Positions 1-5,749 of a stretch of DNA of 5,749 bases are shown in pieces; position 1 is the stretch's first letter; every line of letters starts with the position of its first letter. Source of the DNA: DP-36 sp036004365 (GTDB lineage: Bacteria; Desulfobacterota; Binatia; UBA9968); assembly GCA_036004365.1 (NCBI GenBank), contig DASYRN010000015.1:1-5749 (forward strand), in the 5' to 3' direction. The position numbers and the translations under genes were made by a program. The notes beneath the pieces were generated by a model. That model had not been told where the DNA came from. It did not search any database and was given only the letters and a program-made list of their open reading frames with translations.

Positions 1-554
1 GCGATGACGGCGCCGTAGGCGTCGCCGCTGGGCGCTTCTTCGATTATCTCGAATCGGCGAGCGGCGATCACTTCCCGTTTCTGGCTCTCAACCAACTGCG
101 CGCGAAAGGAGAGTCGCACCCGGCTGGGATTGGAAAAAAACTCCTGTTGCCACTGTAGGATTTCACTGTCCAACCGAAAATCATCGCGCAAGGCGGCAGC
201 GGCGTGCGTCACGGTACCCCAGCAATTGGTCTTTTCCATGACTTGAACCATCAGCGGCAGTAACAGCCGAGCCGGATTCTCGGCCCACTGGTTGTACGCG
301 TAGTATCGGATCTCATGCGGCCGCAGCAGGTAGGCGATGCCGCTGGTGTTAGTGCCGCCGTGCTCCTGGGGCAAACTGACCACGAGCACGCCGTGAGGCG
401 ATGCGCATGACGGCCATTTGTCTGCGGTGGAGTCGAGTGTGAAAAGGTAACTACGCACCGGCTGGTTCGGTGCCTCCGGAAAAATCGTGCACCCGGCCGC
501 AAGGTGAAATAACACGGCTAGAAGAATGCTGTTGCTTTTTCGCTTACGTTGCAT
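1..554 (-). CDS. ABC-type transport auxiliary lipoprotein (PqiC-like, ABC_trans_aux), 3' truncated by window
   Basis: This frame is open from the ATG at 554 to the left edge, 184 complete codons, so the C-terminus is missing. It begins with a lipoprotein signal peptide: basic MQRKRK, a hydrophobic ILLAVLFHLAAG stretch and a lipobox ending in Cys22 (codon 489-491). After it come VRSYLFTLDS and, at about 85-105, IRYYAYNQWAENPARLLLPL, the tyrosine- and tryptophan-rich stretch typical of the ABC_trans_aux/PqiC lipoprotein family. Strands such as RVRLSFRAQLVES and AARRFEIIEEAP follow. Proteins of this family sit in the outer membrane facing the periplasm and pair with MCE proteins (PqiC with PqiB). 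The start lies 4 nt after the MCE gene stop, with a weak GGTGA 8 nt upstream. An in-frame GTG at 566 is a less likely alternative. Family recognition is from memory of motifs, not an alignment. Confidence 0.9.
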   Translation of the reverse strand, partial: MQRKRKSNSILLAVLFHLAAGCTIFPEAPNQPVRSYLFTLDSTADKWPSCASPHGVLVVSLPQEHGGTNTSGIAYLLRPHEIRYYAYNQWAENPARLLLPLMVQVMEKTNCWGTVTHAAAALRDDFRLDSEILQWQQEFFSNPSRVRLSFRAQLVESQKREVIAARRFEIIEEAPSGDAYGAVI

Positions 555-558
555 GCGT

Positions 559-1461
559 TCATTCACCCGGTCCCAGCGCCGGGCGGCGTCCGAACAACAG
601 CGACCTGGGATTCTGCTCTACCTGTTGGGCCAGACGCTGCAACCTCTCGGTCAGTTGCCGGAGTTCCGCGATCAACAAACCGGCTTCGGAAAGAGTTTGG
701 TGGACGTCTTGTTGACTCCCGGCGACCAACGAATCGACGCTTTTGCCGGTACGGGCAATTTGCTGCCCCATAGTCTCGAAAGCGGCGGCGGTTTCCGTGA
801 CGCGGGAAACCAACGCCGGCAGTTTTTCAGTCGCTTCTCGGGTATTCTCCAGCGTACGGTCTGCGCTCGAGAAGAGTTTGTCCAGCTCCTTCTCGCGTTG
901 TTTCAGAGCCGCCGTCAGCTCCGCCAAATTGACCATGGTTTGCCTGATCGCTGCGCGGCTCTCTTTATCGGTCAGGTCCTTGAGGGACGAAACGATCTCA
1001 TTCACGTTGGTCATTAGCGTGGCGGCGGCCTGATCCAGAGGCACTGACGGTTTGATTTTGATCACCGGATAGGGCTGGCCGGGTGAAGGCGTGAGCGGCG
1101 GCGAGTCGCGGGTTCCACCGCCCAGCTCGAGGAAAGCGAGTCCCGCAATCCCCTGGGTAGCCACGCTTGCGACGGTATCTTCCTTGATCGGCGTGCCCTC
1201 GGCGATGTCGAGGACCAGGCGAACTCTTTCGGGATTCTCGGGATCGAGGCGCATGTTTCTGACCCTGCCGACGTTGATGCCCTTATACTTCACCACCGAG
1301 TCTTCGTTTAGACCCGACACGGATTCACCGAAATAGGCGTAATAGCTCCGATAGGTTCTATGCGGCCCGCCGCGCACCAACCACAGGACGATGACGATGA
1401 GAACGGCGCCGAATAAGACCACGAAGGCGCCGACCCATATATAACTTACCTTCGGTTCCAT
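559..1461 (-). CDS. mlaD: MlaD-family MCE-domain periplasmic lipid-binding protein
   Basis: A 300-residue MCE protein anchored in the inner membrane by one N-terminal helix (about residues 7-29, FVVLFGAVLIVIVLWLV), with the rest in the periplasm. A single MCE domain spans about 37-116. It includes SGLNEDSVVKYKGINVGRV and ends in the pore-loop-like GIAGLAFLELGGG (104-116). Residues about 140-285 are a long, charged, helix-rich region likely to form a coiled coil, followed by the tail NPRSLLFGRRP. The protein is much longer than E. coli MlaD (about 180 residues), and the extra helical part suggests a hexameric needle or tunnel, as known for PqiB and mycobacterial Mce proteins; that is inference. 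The start ATG at 1461 has an excellent AAGGAG at 5 nt and overlaps the ATPase gene by 16 nt. The lipoprotein gene starts 4 nt after its stop. The symbol is used at family level. Confidence 0.94.
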   Translation of the reverse strand: MEPKVSYIWVGAFVVLFGAVLIVIVLWLVRGGPHRTYRSYYAYFGESVSGLNEDSVVKYKGINVGRVRNMRLDPENPERVRLVLDIAEGTPIKEDTVASVATQGIAGLAFLELGGGTRDSPPLTPSPGQPYPVIKIKPSVPLDQAAATLMTNVNEIVSSLKDLTDKESRAAIRQTMVNLAELTAALKQREKELDKLFSSADRTLENTREATEKLPALVSRVTETAAAFETMGQQIARTGKSVDSLVAGSQQDVHQTLSEAGLLIAELRQLTERLQRLAQQVEQNPRSLLFGRRPALGPGE

Positions 1462-2240
1462 GCCTGCTCCTTAGCTCCCCGTCCGCGCGAGCCCTGAAAA
1501 TATTCCGCGACCAAGGGGTGGTCCGAGCGCGACAGCTCCTCCATGGTGCCGACCTCAAGAAGTTTGCCGTCACCCAATACACCGACGCGGCCGGCGACGT
1601 TCCAGAGCGAATCCAGATCGTGCGTCACCATGACGATCGTGAGTCCGAGAATGTATTTCAGCTGGCGAATCAAGTCGTCCAACGCGGCGGTGCTTGCCGG
1701 ATCCAAGCCGGCGGTCGGCTCATCGAGGAACACCAACTCGGGGTCCAGCGCGATCGCCCGCGCCAGGGCAGCGCGCTTGAGCATCCCGCCGCTCAGCTGG
1801 TTCGGATATTTTTCCGCGCTATTGGCCGGCAACCTCACCCAGCCGAGCTTGATCCCGACGATCTCCCGGATAAATTCGACGCTTAGCTGCGTGTGCTCGC
1901 GAAGAGGAACCGCGATGTTTTCCGCCACCGTGAGCGCGCTGAACAAAGCCCCATGCTGAAACAGCACGCCGAGGCGGCGGCGGAGCTCCATCGACTCTCG
2001 CTCGCCGATGGCCGAAAGATCTTTTCCCAACACATGAATCGATCCCGACTCCGGCCGGCGCAGCATGATCATCTCTTGGAGCAGCGTCGATTTGCCGCTG
2101 CCGCTGGCGCCGACAACCGCGAAGATTTCCCCGCGCAGCACCGTGAAGCTGATATCGTCATGGATCACCGCGCTGCCGAACCTCGTGGTCAGGTGGCGAA
2201 TCTCGATGACCGGCTCCGGAATCTTATCGTCGAAACTCAT
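1446..2240 (-). CDS. mlaF: MlaF-type ABC transporter ATPase
   Basis: A 264-residue cytoplasmic ATP-binding subunit of an MCE/Mla-type lipid transporter. All nucleotide-binding motifs are intact: Walker A GASGSGKST (44-52), Q-loop Gln95 in LFQHGALF, signature LSGGM (149-153), Walker B LVFLDEP (about 169-175) with the D-loop AGLD, and switch His207 in VTHDLD. The LFQHGALFSALTV segment and the LSGGMLKRAALARAIALDP stretch are typical of the MlaF family as opposed to other ABC importers. The start is the ATG at 2240, which overlaps the permease stop as ATGA and is followed at once by the conserved VIEIRHLTTRFG strand. A reading from an ATG at 2375 would add 45 arginine-rich residues translated from inside the permease gene and is rejected. 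No clear Shine-Dalgarno precedes 2240, so translation probably relies on coupling. The 3' end overlaps the MCE gene by 16 nt. Confidence 0.96.
   Translation of the reverse strand: MSFDDKIPEPVIEIRHLTTRFGSAVIHDDISFTVLRGEIFAVVGASGSGKSTLLQEMIMLRRPESGSIHVLGKDLSAIGERESMELRRRLGVLFQHGALFSALTVAENIAVPLREHTQLSVEFIREIVGIKLGWVRLPANSAEKYPNQLSGGMLKRAALARAIALDPELVFLDEPTAGLDPASTAALDDLIRQLKYILGLTIVMVTHDLDSLWNVAGRVGVLGDGKLLEVGTMEELSRSDHPLVAEYFQGSRGRGAKEQAWNRR
1467..1472 (-). promoter_or_regulatory. Ribosome binding site for the MCE (mlaD-like) gene
   Basis: AAGGAG on the minus strand, 5 nt before the ATG at 1461, inside the last codons of the ATPase gene. It is one of the two strongest sites in the window, which would fit a higher copy number for the ring-forming MCE subunit (inference). 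Confidence 0.8.
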
Positions 2241-3385
2241 TGCGCGAACAAGCCGATGCCCATCCAGTCGAGCAGTACGGAAAAAAGCGCGTCGAAGACG
2301 ATCACGACAAAAATGCTCTGTACGACGCTGACCGTCGTATGGCGGCCGACGCTTTCGGCGCTGCCGCTGACGCAAAGTCCTTGATAGCAGCCGATCATCG
2401 CGATAATAACCGCGAACACCGGGGCCTTCCCCACGCCGATCAAATAATCGGTCGGAAAGATCACGCTTTCAAAACGATCGAGAAAAGCGTTGAAGCCGAC
2501 ATCAAGCTGGGTTCTCGCTATCACCATGCCGCCGAAAACCCCCGTCACGTCGGCAAACGCCGTCAAAAGAGGTAGGGCGACGACCAGGGCGAGGACCTTC
2601 GGTGCAATGAGCAGCTCGAGAGGATCGATCCCCATCGTGCGCATCGCGTTCACCTCCTCCGTTACCTTCATCGTGCCGATTTGCGCCGTGTAGGCCGATC
2701 CGGAGCGTCCCGCGACGATGATGGCGGTGATGAGCGGAACGATTTCGCGCAGCATGGCGATGCCGACGAACTCGACGATAAAAACCGACGCGCCATAGGG
2801 TCGCAGCGCGACCGCCGCCTGGTAGGCGATCACCACGCCCATCATAAACGAGAGCAGGCCGACGATCGGGACGGCTTGGAGTCCGCCCGCTCTTAGGTTG
2901 TAGAAGAAGGGTTGCCAGCGGATTCGACGAGGGTTCACCAGGAGGCGGAGCAGAACTAACGTGCTTTCGCCGACAAACGAGAGAAAACCGAGTCCCTGCA
3001 GCGAGGCGTTCCAGGCAGCGTGACCCAATTGATCGATCATGCCGGGTTTCTGGGGTTGGCCCGCAACCGATTCTCCTTCATCCGAGATCCAACGGATTAA
3101 TTGCTCGAATTCGGCGCGCACGCCGCGCAATTCGACGCGGCGCCCTGTCTGTTCCAGGCGGCTCAGAGAACGTCGCACGAGCCAAGCGCCGGCCGTATCC
3201 ATCGAGGTAATGCCGCTCATCTCCCAAACCTGCTGGCCGGACTCTGTCCCCAACACTTCAGCCAACTGGCGCTCCAAAAAGGGGACATTGGCCATTTTCC
3301 AAGCGCCGGCGCAGCTTAACGTGCCGTCGGAATCTAGCGATGCGCTGGCGGTTGGACTCCGGGCTGTTGTTATTGCCGTTTGCAT
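2237..3385 (-). CDS. mlaE: MlaE-family lipid ABC transporter permease with fused N-terminal STAS domain
   Basis: A 382-residue inner-membrane permease of the MlaE/YrbE family, about 120 residues longer than E. coli MlaE because it carries an N-terminal STAS (MlaB-like) domain at about residues 15-105. The STAS core WEMSGITSMDTAGAWLV (about 54-70) keeps the DTAG segment that in MlaB-type proteins faces the ATPase. The permease domain (about 130-380) has the family hallmark EIVPLITAIIVAGRSGSA (about 214-231), then the cytoplasmic coupling stretch GTMKVTEEVNAMRTMGIDP (about 237-255) and further hydrophobic helices. It should pair with the ATPase encoded next to move lipids or other hydrophobic molecules. 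The ATG at 3385 lies 16 nt inside the thioesterase gene, with GGAGG 12 nt upstream. The stop overlaps the ATPase start as ATGA. The symbol reflects family membership, not proven orthology with the E. coli gene. Sampled base composition is clearly GC-richer than the thioesterase gene. Confidence 0.95.
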   Translation of the reverse strand: MQTAITTARSPTASASLDSDGTLSCAGAWKMANVPFLERQLAEVLGTESGQQVWEMSGITSMDTAGAWLVRRSLSRLEQTGRRVELRGVRAEFEQLIRWISDEGESVAGQPQKPGMIDQLGHAAWNASLQGLGFLSFVGESTLVLLRLLVNPRRIRWQPFFYNLRAGGLQAVPIVGLLSFMMGVVIAYQAAVALRPYGASVFIVEFVGIAMLREIVPLITAIIVAGRSGSAYTAQIGTMKVTEEVNAMRTMGIDPLELLIAPKVLALVVALPLLTAFADVTGVFGGMVIARTQLDVGFNAFLDRFESVIFPTDYLIGVGKAPVFAVIIAMIGCYQGLCVSGSAESVGRHTTVSVVQSIFVVIVFDALFSVLLDWMGIGLFAQ

Positions 3386-4149
3386 GAGGCTCGTTGACCT
3401 CCGCGCAGTTCTTGGGAAAGCGCCCCGAGAAGCGAAGGCTGAGTTGTGTTCAAGAAGAAGTGGTCGCCGGGAAACATCCGCAGCGAGACGGAAACACTCG
3501 TTTGATCACGCCAGGCTTCGAGATCGCCGCGACTCACTCTGTGATCCTGCAAGCCGCCAAAGGCGGAGATGGGACAGTTGAGAGGAGGCTCGGTTGAGTA
3601 CCCGTAAGTTTCGTAGACGGCGAAATCTGCTCGCAAGAGGGGAAGCATGATCTGCCTGAGCTCTTCATCTTCTAACACTTCTCTGGGAGTGCCGTTCAGG
3701 CGACGCAGTTCCACTAAGAATTCTCCCTCCGGCAGGCTATGGATAGGCGGATCTCGATTAGGGATCTGAGGCGCACGATCAGCAGAGATAAATAGACGAA
3801 CAGGCTGCACAGCATATTGTCTGCGCAGCTGACGAGCGAGTTCAAAGCTAACCAATGCTCCCAGACTGTGGCCGAAGAAAGCAAAAGGCTTGTCGAGGAG
3901 CGGAAATAGAGCTTCGGCGAGGGCCTGGATGAGAGGCGAGAGCCGAGTGAACGGAGGCTCCATCAGCCGAGTTCCCCGTCCAGGAAGTTGTACCGGACAG
4001 ACCTCAACATCCGCTGGCAGCCCATCCGACCAGGCGCGAAAAATCGAGACACCGCCTCCCGCGTACGGGAAGCAGAATAGACGGAGACGAGCCTGTGGGA
4101 TCGGCTTGTGACACGTAATCCAGGAGTCCAAGGCGGACGCGACGGTCAT
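3370..4149 (-). CDS. Type II thioesterase (free-standing NRPS editing thioesterase)
   Basis: A 259-residue alpha/beta hydrolase of the external (type II) thioesterase family, the normal length for the group (GrsT/RifR-like). These enzymes remove wrong or stalled acyl groups and mis-primed carriers from NRPS/PKS carrier domains. Visible features are the N-terminal LFCFPYAGGG segment (about 24-33), the QLPGRGTR segment (about 54-61), the nucleophile elbow GHSLG (93-97, Ser95), a probable catalytic Asp202 in GGLQDHRVS, and His230 in FPGDHFFLN. The triad is therefore intact. The ATG at 4149 is preceded by AGGA at 6 nt spacing and overlaps the MbtH stop as ATGA. The last ten or so residues (GGQRASCKRQ) run past the conserved fold and are encoded by DNA that also holds the ribosome site and first codons of the permease gene, a 16-nt overlap. 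Context supports service to the adjoining NRPS. Confidence 0.95.
   Translation of the reverse strand: MTVASALDSWITCHKPIPQARLRLFCFPYAGGGVSIFRAWSDGLPADVEVCPVQLPGRGTRLMEPPFTRLSPLIQALAEALFPLLDKPFAFFGHSLGALVSFELARQLRRQYAVQPVRLFISADRAPQIPNRDPPIHSLPEGEFLVELRRLNGTPREVLEDEELRQIMLPLLRADFAVYETYGYSTEPPLNCPISAFGGLQDHRVSRGDLEAWRDQTSVSVSLRMFPGDHFFLNTTQPSLLGALSQELRGGQRASCKRQ
3398..3402 (-). promoter_or_regulatory. Probable ribosome binding site for the STAS-MlaE permease gene
   Basis: GGAGG on the minus strand, 12 nt before the ATG at 3385, wider than the usual 5-9 nt. It lies within the codons for the C-terminal tail of the type II thioesterase. No better site is closer, so initiation may lean on coupling with the overlapping upstream gene. 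Confidence 0.5.
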
Positions 4150-4367
4150 TTATCTTCCTGCTTCTCCATTTTCTTCCTCAGGCTAAGCGGCCTCATGTCG
4201 GTCCACACTTCTTTGATATAGGTCAAGCATTCGGCTTTCGAGCCGCTCTCGCCTGCATTCCTCCAGCCAAGCGGGTTCTCCCGGTTGTCCGGCCAGATCG
4301 AGTACTGCTCTTCGTGATTCACGACGACTTTGTAAATTGTATCGTCTTCCGTGTCGTCTCCATTCAT
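4146..4367 (-). CDS. MbtH-family protein (NRPS adenylation partner)
   Basis: A complete small protein of 73 residues, the usual MbtH-family size. MbtH proteins bind adenylation domains of NRPSs and are often needed for their folding or activity. The family signature is complete: NHEEQYSIWP (about residues 18-27), NPLGWRNAG (about 32-40) and WTDMRPLSL near the C-terminus, including the conserved tryptophans. I chose the ATG at 4367 because an AAGGAGG ribosome site lies just upstream and the family core begins shortly after it. An in-frame ATG at 4445 would add 26 residues translated from inside the NRPS thioesterase end, with no family resemblance. The start overlaps the NRPS stop as ATGA, and its own stop overlaps the next gene's start in the same way, so expression is probably translationally coupled. 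The likely partner is the adjoining NRPS, although adenylation domains outside the window could also use it. Confidence 0.96.
   Translation of the reverse strand: MNGDDTEDDTIYKVVVNHEEQYSIWPDNRENPLGWRNAGESGSKAECLTYIKEVWTDMRPLSLRKKMEKQEDK
4156..4159 (-). promoter_or_regulatory. Ribosome binding site for the type II thioesterase
   Basis: AGGA (in AGGAAG) on the minus strand, 6 nt before the ATG at 4149, inside the last codons of the MbtH gene. Together with the ATGA overlap this supports the chosen thioesterase start. Confidence 0.6.
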
Positions 4368-5749
4368 TGGGCCTCCTTGGTCAACGGGTCGGTGGATAAA
4401 CTCCGGGTGAGGCGTTCGTCCGGAGATTGCGCATGGTTGAGGCAATCCCTCAGCTTCTCGGCCAAGACTTCAACGTGAGGCTGGTAAACCATGTTGGCGT
4501 GATTGCCCGGAACGACATGAACCTCCACTTCTTCAACAGCCCACGCGCTCCAGCCCAATGTCGGGTCAGGAGACGTACCCTCAAGCTCTTCACTAGCCTT
4601 GAACAGAGTGACTCGACCCGGGTAGAGATGCAGTTCATAGTTTCGCGTAGCTTGAAAGTCGCTCTTGAGGAGCTCGACAAAACGGTGAGCCTGGGAAACC
4701 TCAACGTCCGGCGGCACCAGGCCGGCTCTCTGCGCCAGCTCCAGCACATGGGTTAACACTTCGTCTCTTGGAAGCTGCGAGAGGGAATTTGCCAGGTCCA
4801 ACGAAAGACCGAAGTAACGGACAAAATCAGCCAGCAACATCGCGTCAAAATCTGCCTCGGGAAACTTCTCATCGGGAGGCGTAATCCGAGCATCCAGTAA
4901 GGCTAATAAGTCCACCCCTTCACCTTGCGCGTGAAGCTGCTGAGCCATCTCAAAGGCTACCAGACCTCCCATAGACCACCCTCCCAGAAGATACGGACCC
5001 TTAGGCTGCACGGTCCGCAGCGCTTTGATGTAATCCGTAGCCATGTCTTCGATCCGCGTCTGCGGCTCTTCCCCTTCTTCTAGCCCTCTTGCTTGTAGTC
5101 CATAGCAGGGTTGATCGGGACCCAGGTAGCGCGCCAGATGAACGTAAGGGAAAACGTGTCCGCCAGCCGGATGCACCAAGAAGAGAGGCCGTTTGCTGCC
5201 GCCAGGTTGCATCGCCACTAAAGAGGACGGCGGTGCCGGCTTGGCGTCCTGACGCAGAATACCGGCGAGATGCTCAACCGTCGCTCCCTGAAAGACGGTT
5301 GACAGGGGGAGTTTTTTCCCCAGTCGGTTCTCGATTGAGGCGAACAGACGCGCAGCCAGCAGAGAGTGTCCCCCCAACTCGAAAAAATTATCTCTAACCC
5401 CGATAGGTCGAACACCCAAAACCTGCTCCCAGATCTGAGTAAGCTGGAGTTCGAGGTCATCGCGGGGTGCGACGAAGGCTTTCTCCAGTTCGGGTCGTGT
5501 TCGGTCGGGCGCCGGCAGAGCCCGGCGGTCTACCTTCCCGCTGGGCATCAGCGGCAAGGCATCGAGCAGCACGAAAATCGCCGGCACCATGTATTCGGGC
5601 AGCTTCTCCTTCAGAAAACTGCGCAGGTCATTAGCCGTGGGGTGGGGCGGCTCTCGCTGAGCGACTACGTAGGCCACCAACCGCTTGCCAGTACTTAGCA
5701 AAACCGAAGGATCTCCAGGCGCATCTTCCGGAGCTAAGACGACAGCCTC
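4364..5749 (-). CDS. Non-ribosomal peptide synthetase, C-terminal part (A end - PCP - TE), 5' truncated by window
   Basis: This is the terminal end of an NRPS: 461 codons are visible and the frame is open to the right edge. Residue numbers count from that edge. Residues 1-80 are the adenylation C-terminal subdomain, with an A9-like LPEYMVP motif and an A10 PSGKVDR motif carrying the catalytic lysine (about residue 72). A peptidyl carrier domain follows, with DNFFELGGHSLL; its phosphopantetheine serine is about residue 129 (codon 5363-5365). From about residue 187 there is a type I thioesterase (alpha/beta hydrolase): GWSMGG nucleophile Ser about 259, a probable catalytic Asp about 286 in LLALLDAR, and His about 417 in VPGNHANM. 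It should release the finished peptide by hydrolysis or cyclisation. A polar tail of about 20 residues follows. A TTG at 5701 is internal, because homologous adenylation sequence continues upstream of it. The stop overlaps the MbtH start as ATGA. Substrate specificity is not readable here. Confidence 0.96.
   Translation of the reverse strand, partial: EAVVLAPEDAPGDPSVLLSTGKRLVAYVVAQREPPHPTANDLRSFLKEKLPEYMVPAIFVLLDALPLMPSGKVDRRALPAPDRTRPELEKAFVAPRDDLELQLTQIWEQVLGVRPIGVRDNFFELGGHSLLAARLFASIENRLGKKLPLSTVFQGATVEHLAGILRQDAKPAPPSSLVAMQPGGSKRPLFLVHPAGGHVFPYVHLARYLGPDQPCYGLQARGLEEGEEPQTRIEDMATDYIKALRTVQPKGPYLLGGWSMGGLVAFEMAQQLHAQGEGVDLLALLDARITPPDEKFPEADFDAMLLADFVRYFGLSLDLANSLSQLPRDEVLTHVLELAQRAGLVPPDVEVSQAHRFVELLKSDFQATRNYELHLYPGRVTLFKASEELEGTSPDPTLGWSAWAVEEVEVHVVPGNHANMVYQPHVEVLAEKLRDCLNHAQSPDERLTRSLSTDPLTKEAQ
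4372..4378 (-). promoter_or_regulatory. Ribosome binding site for the MbtH gene
   Basis: AAGGAGG on the minus strand ends 4 nt before the ATG at 4367. It lies inside the last NRPS codons and decides the MbtH start against the upstream in-frame ATG. The spacing is slightly short but the match to the anti-Shine-Dalgarno sequence is full. Confidence 0.8.

Noticed and set aside
251..502. 83-residue minus-strand open frame
   Set aside because: An alternative frame inside the lipoprotein gene, whose own frame has a signal peptide, lipobox and family motifs.
560..562. ATGA overlap start for the lipoprotein gene at 562
   Set aside because: That frame stops after 14 codons; the ATG at 554 opens the frame with the lipoprotein signal.
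526..1017. 163-codon plus-strand open frame opposite the MCE gene
   Set aside because: Arginine-, glutamine- and leucine-rich antisense shadow of a clear gene, with no recognisable domain.
2241..2375. 45-residue N-terminal extension of the ATPase
   Set aside because: An arginine-rich out-of-frame reading of the permease gene; the ABC fold begins right after the ATG at 2240.
1893..2384. 163-codon plus-strand open frame opposite the ATPase and permease genes
   Set aside because: Spans two real genes on the other strand and shows no family motif; expected from GC-rich codon use.
3303..3312. Perfect palindrome GCGCCGGCGC
   Set aside because: Short, inside the STAS coding region, with no following T-run on either strand; not a terminator or a convincing operator.
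3039..3581. 180-codon plus-strand open frame crossing the thioesterase/permease junction
   Set aside because: Composition is that of an antisense shadow (Ser/Arg/Ala-rich, no motif), and both opposite genes are well supported.
4368..4445. 26-residue N-terminal extension of the MbtH protein from an ATG at 4445
   Set aside because: It lies inside the NRPS thioesterase end, has no MbtH similarity, and a strong ribosome site points to 4367.
5699..5701. TTG as a possible start of a 445-residue protein
   Set aside because: The frame continues upstream to the window edge with adenylation-domain sequence (EAVVLAPEDAPGDPSV), so this is an internal leucine codon.

Overview
The window carries six genes, all on the minus strand, so the biological order runs from position 5749 down to position 1. 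It has the look of a Gram-negative (diderm), moderately GC-rich bacterium, most likely a proteobacterium or a related diderm phylum. This rests on an MlaE/MlaF/MlaD-type lipid ABC transporter plus a lipobox-bearing auxiliary lipoprotein, parts that only make sense across an inner membrane, periplasm and outer membrane. Species cannot be named from the sequence.

Right half (5749 to about 3370): the end of a non-ribosomal peptide biosynthesis locus. The first gene is the C-terminal part of a large NRPS (end of an adenylation domain, a peptidyl carrier domain and a chain-releasing type I thioesterase), cut by the window edge. It is followed by a complete MbtH-family protein (an adenylation-domain partner) and a complete free-standing type II thioesterase (an editing enzyme). 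Their presence indicates the last module and accessory proteins of one assembly line; the product cannot be read because the adenylation specificity residues lie outside the window.

Left half (3385 to 1): a four-gene MCE transporter operon. It encodes a permease with a fused N-terminal STAS domain (MlaB-MlaE fusion type), an MlaF-type ATPase, a single-MCE-domain substrate-binding protein with a long helical C-terminus, and a PqiC-like (ABC_trans_aux) lipoprotein cut by the left edge. Together they would form an envelope-spanning lipid or hydrophobic-molecule transporter.

The two halves are joined without any gap. NRPS/MbtH, MbtH/thioesterase and permease/ATPase overlap as ATGA. Thioesterase/permease and ATPase/MCE overlap by 16 nt. 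MCE/lipoprotein are 4 nt apart. There is no room for a terminator between genes and no obvious internal promoter, so the window reads as one polycistronic unit. The notable point is this direct coupling of a peptide assembly line to an MCE transporter. The simplest hypotheses are that the transporter handles the (lipo)peptide product, or that a biosynthetic cluster has been placed upstream of a housekeeping lipid-transport operon. A hand-sampled difference in base composition across the junction favours two different origins. There is no gene-free stretch longer than 4 nt, and no RNA gene, insertion sequence, CRISPR or long repeat was seen.
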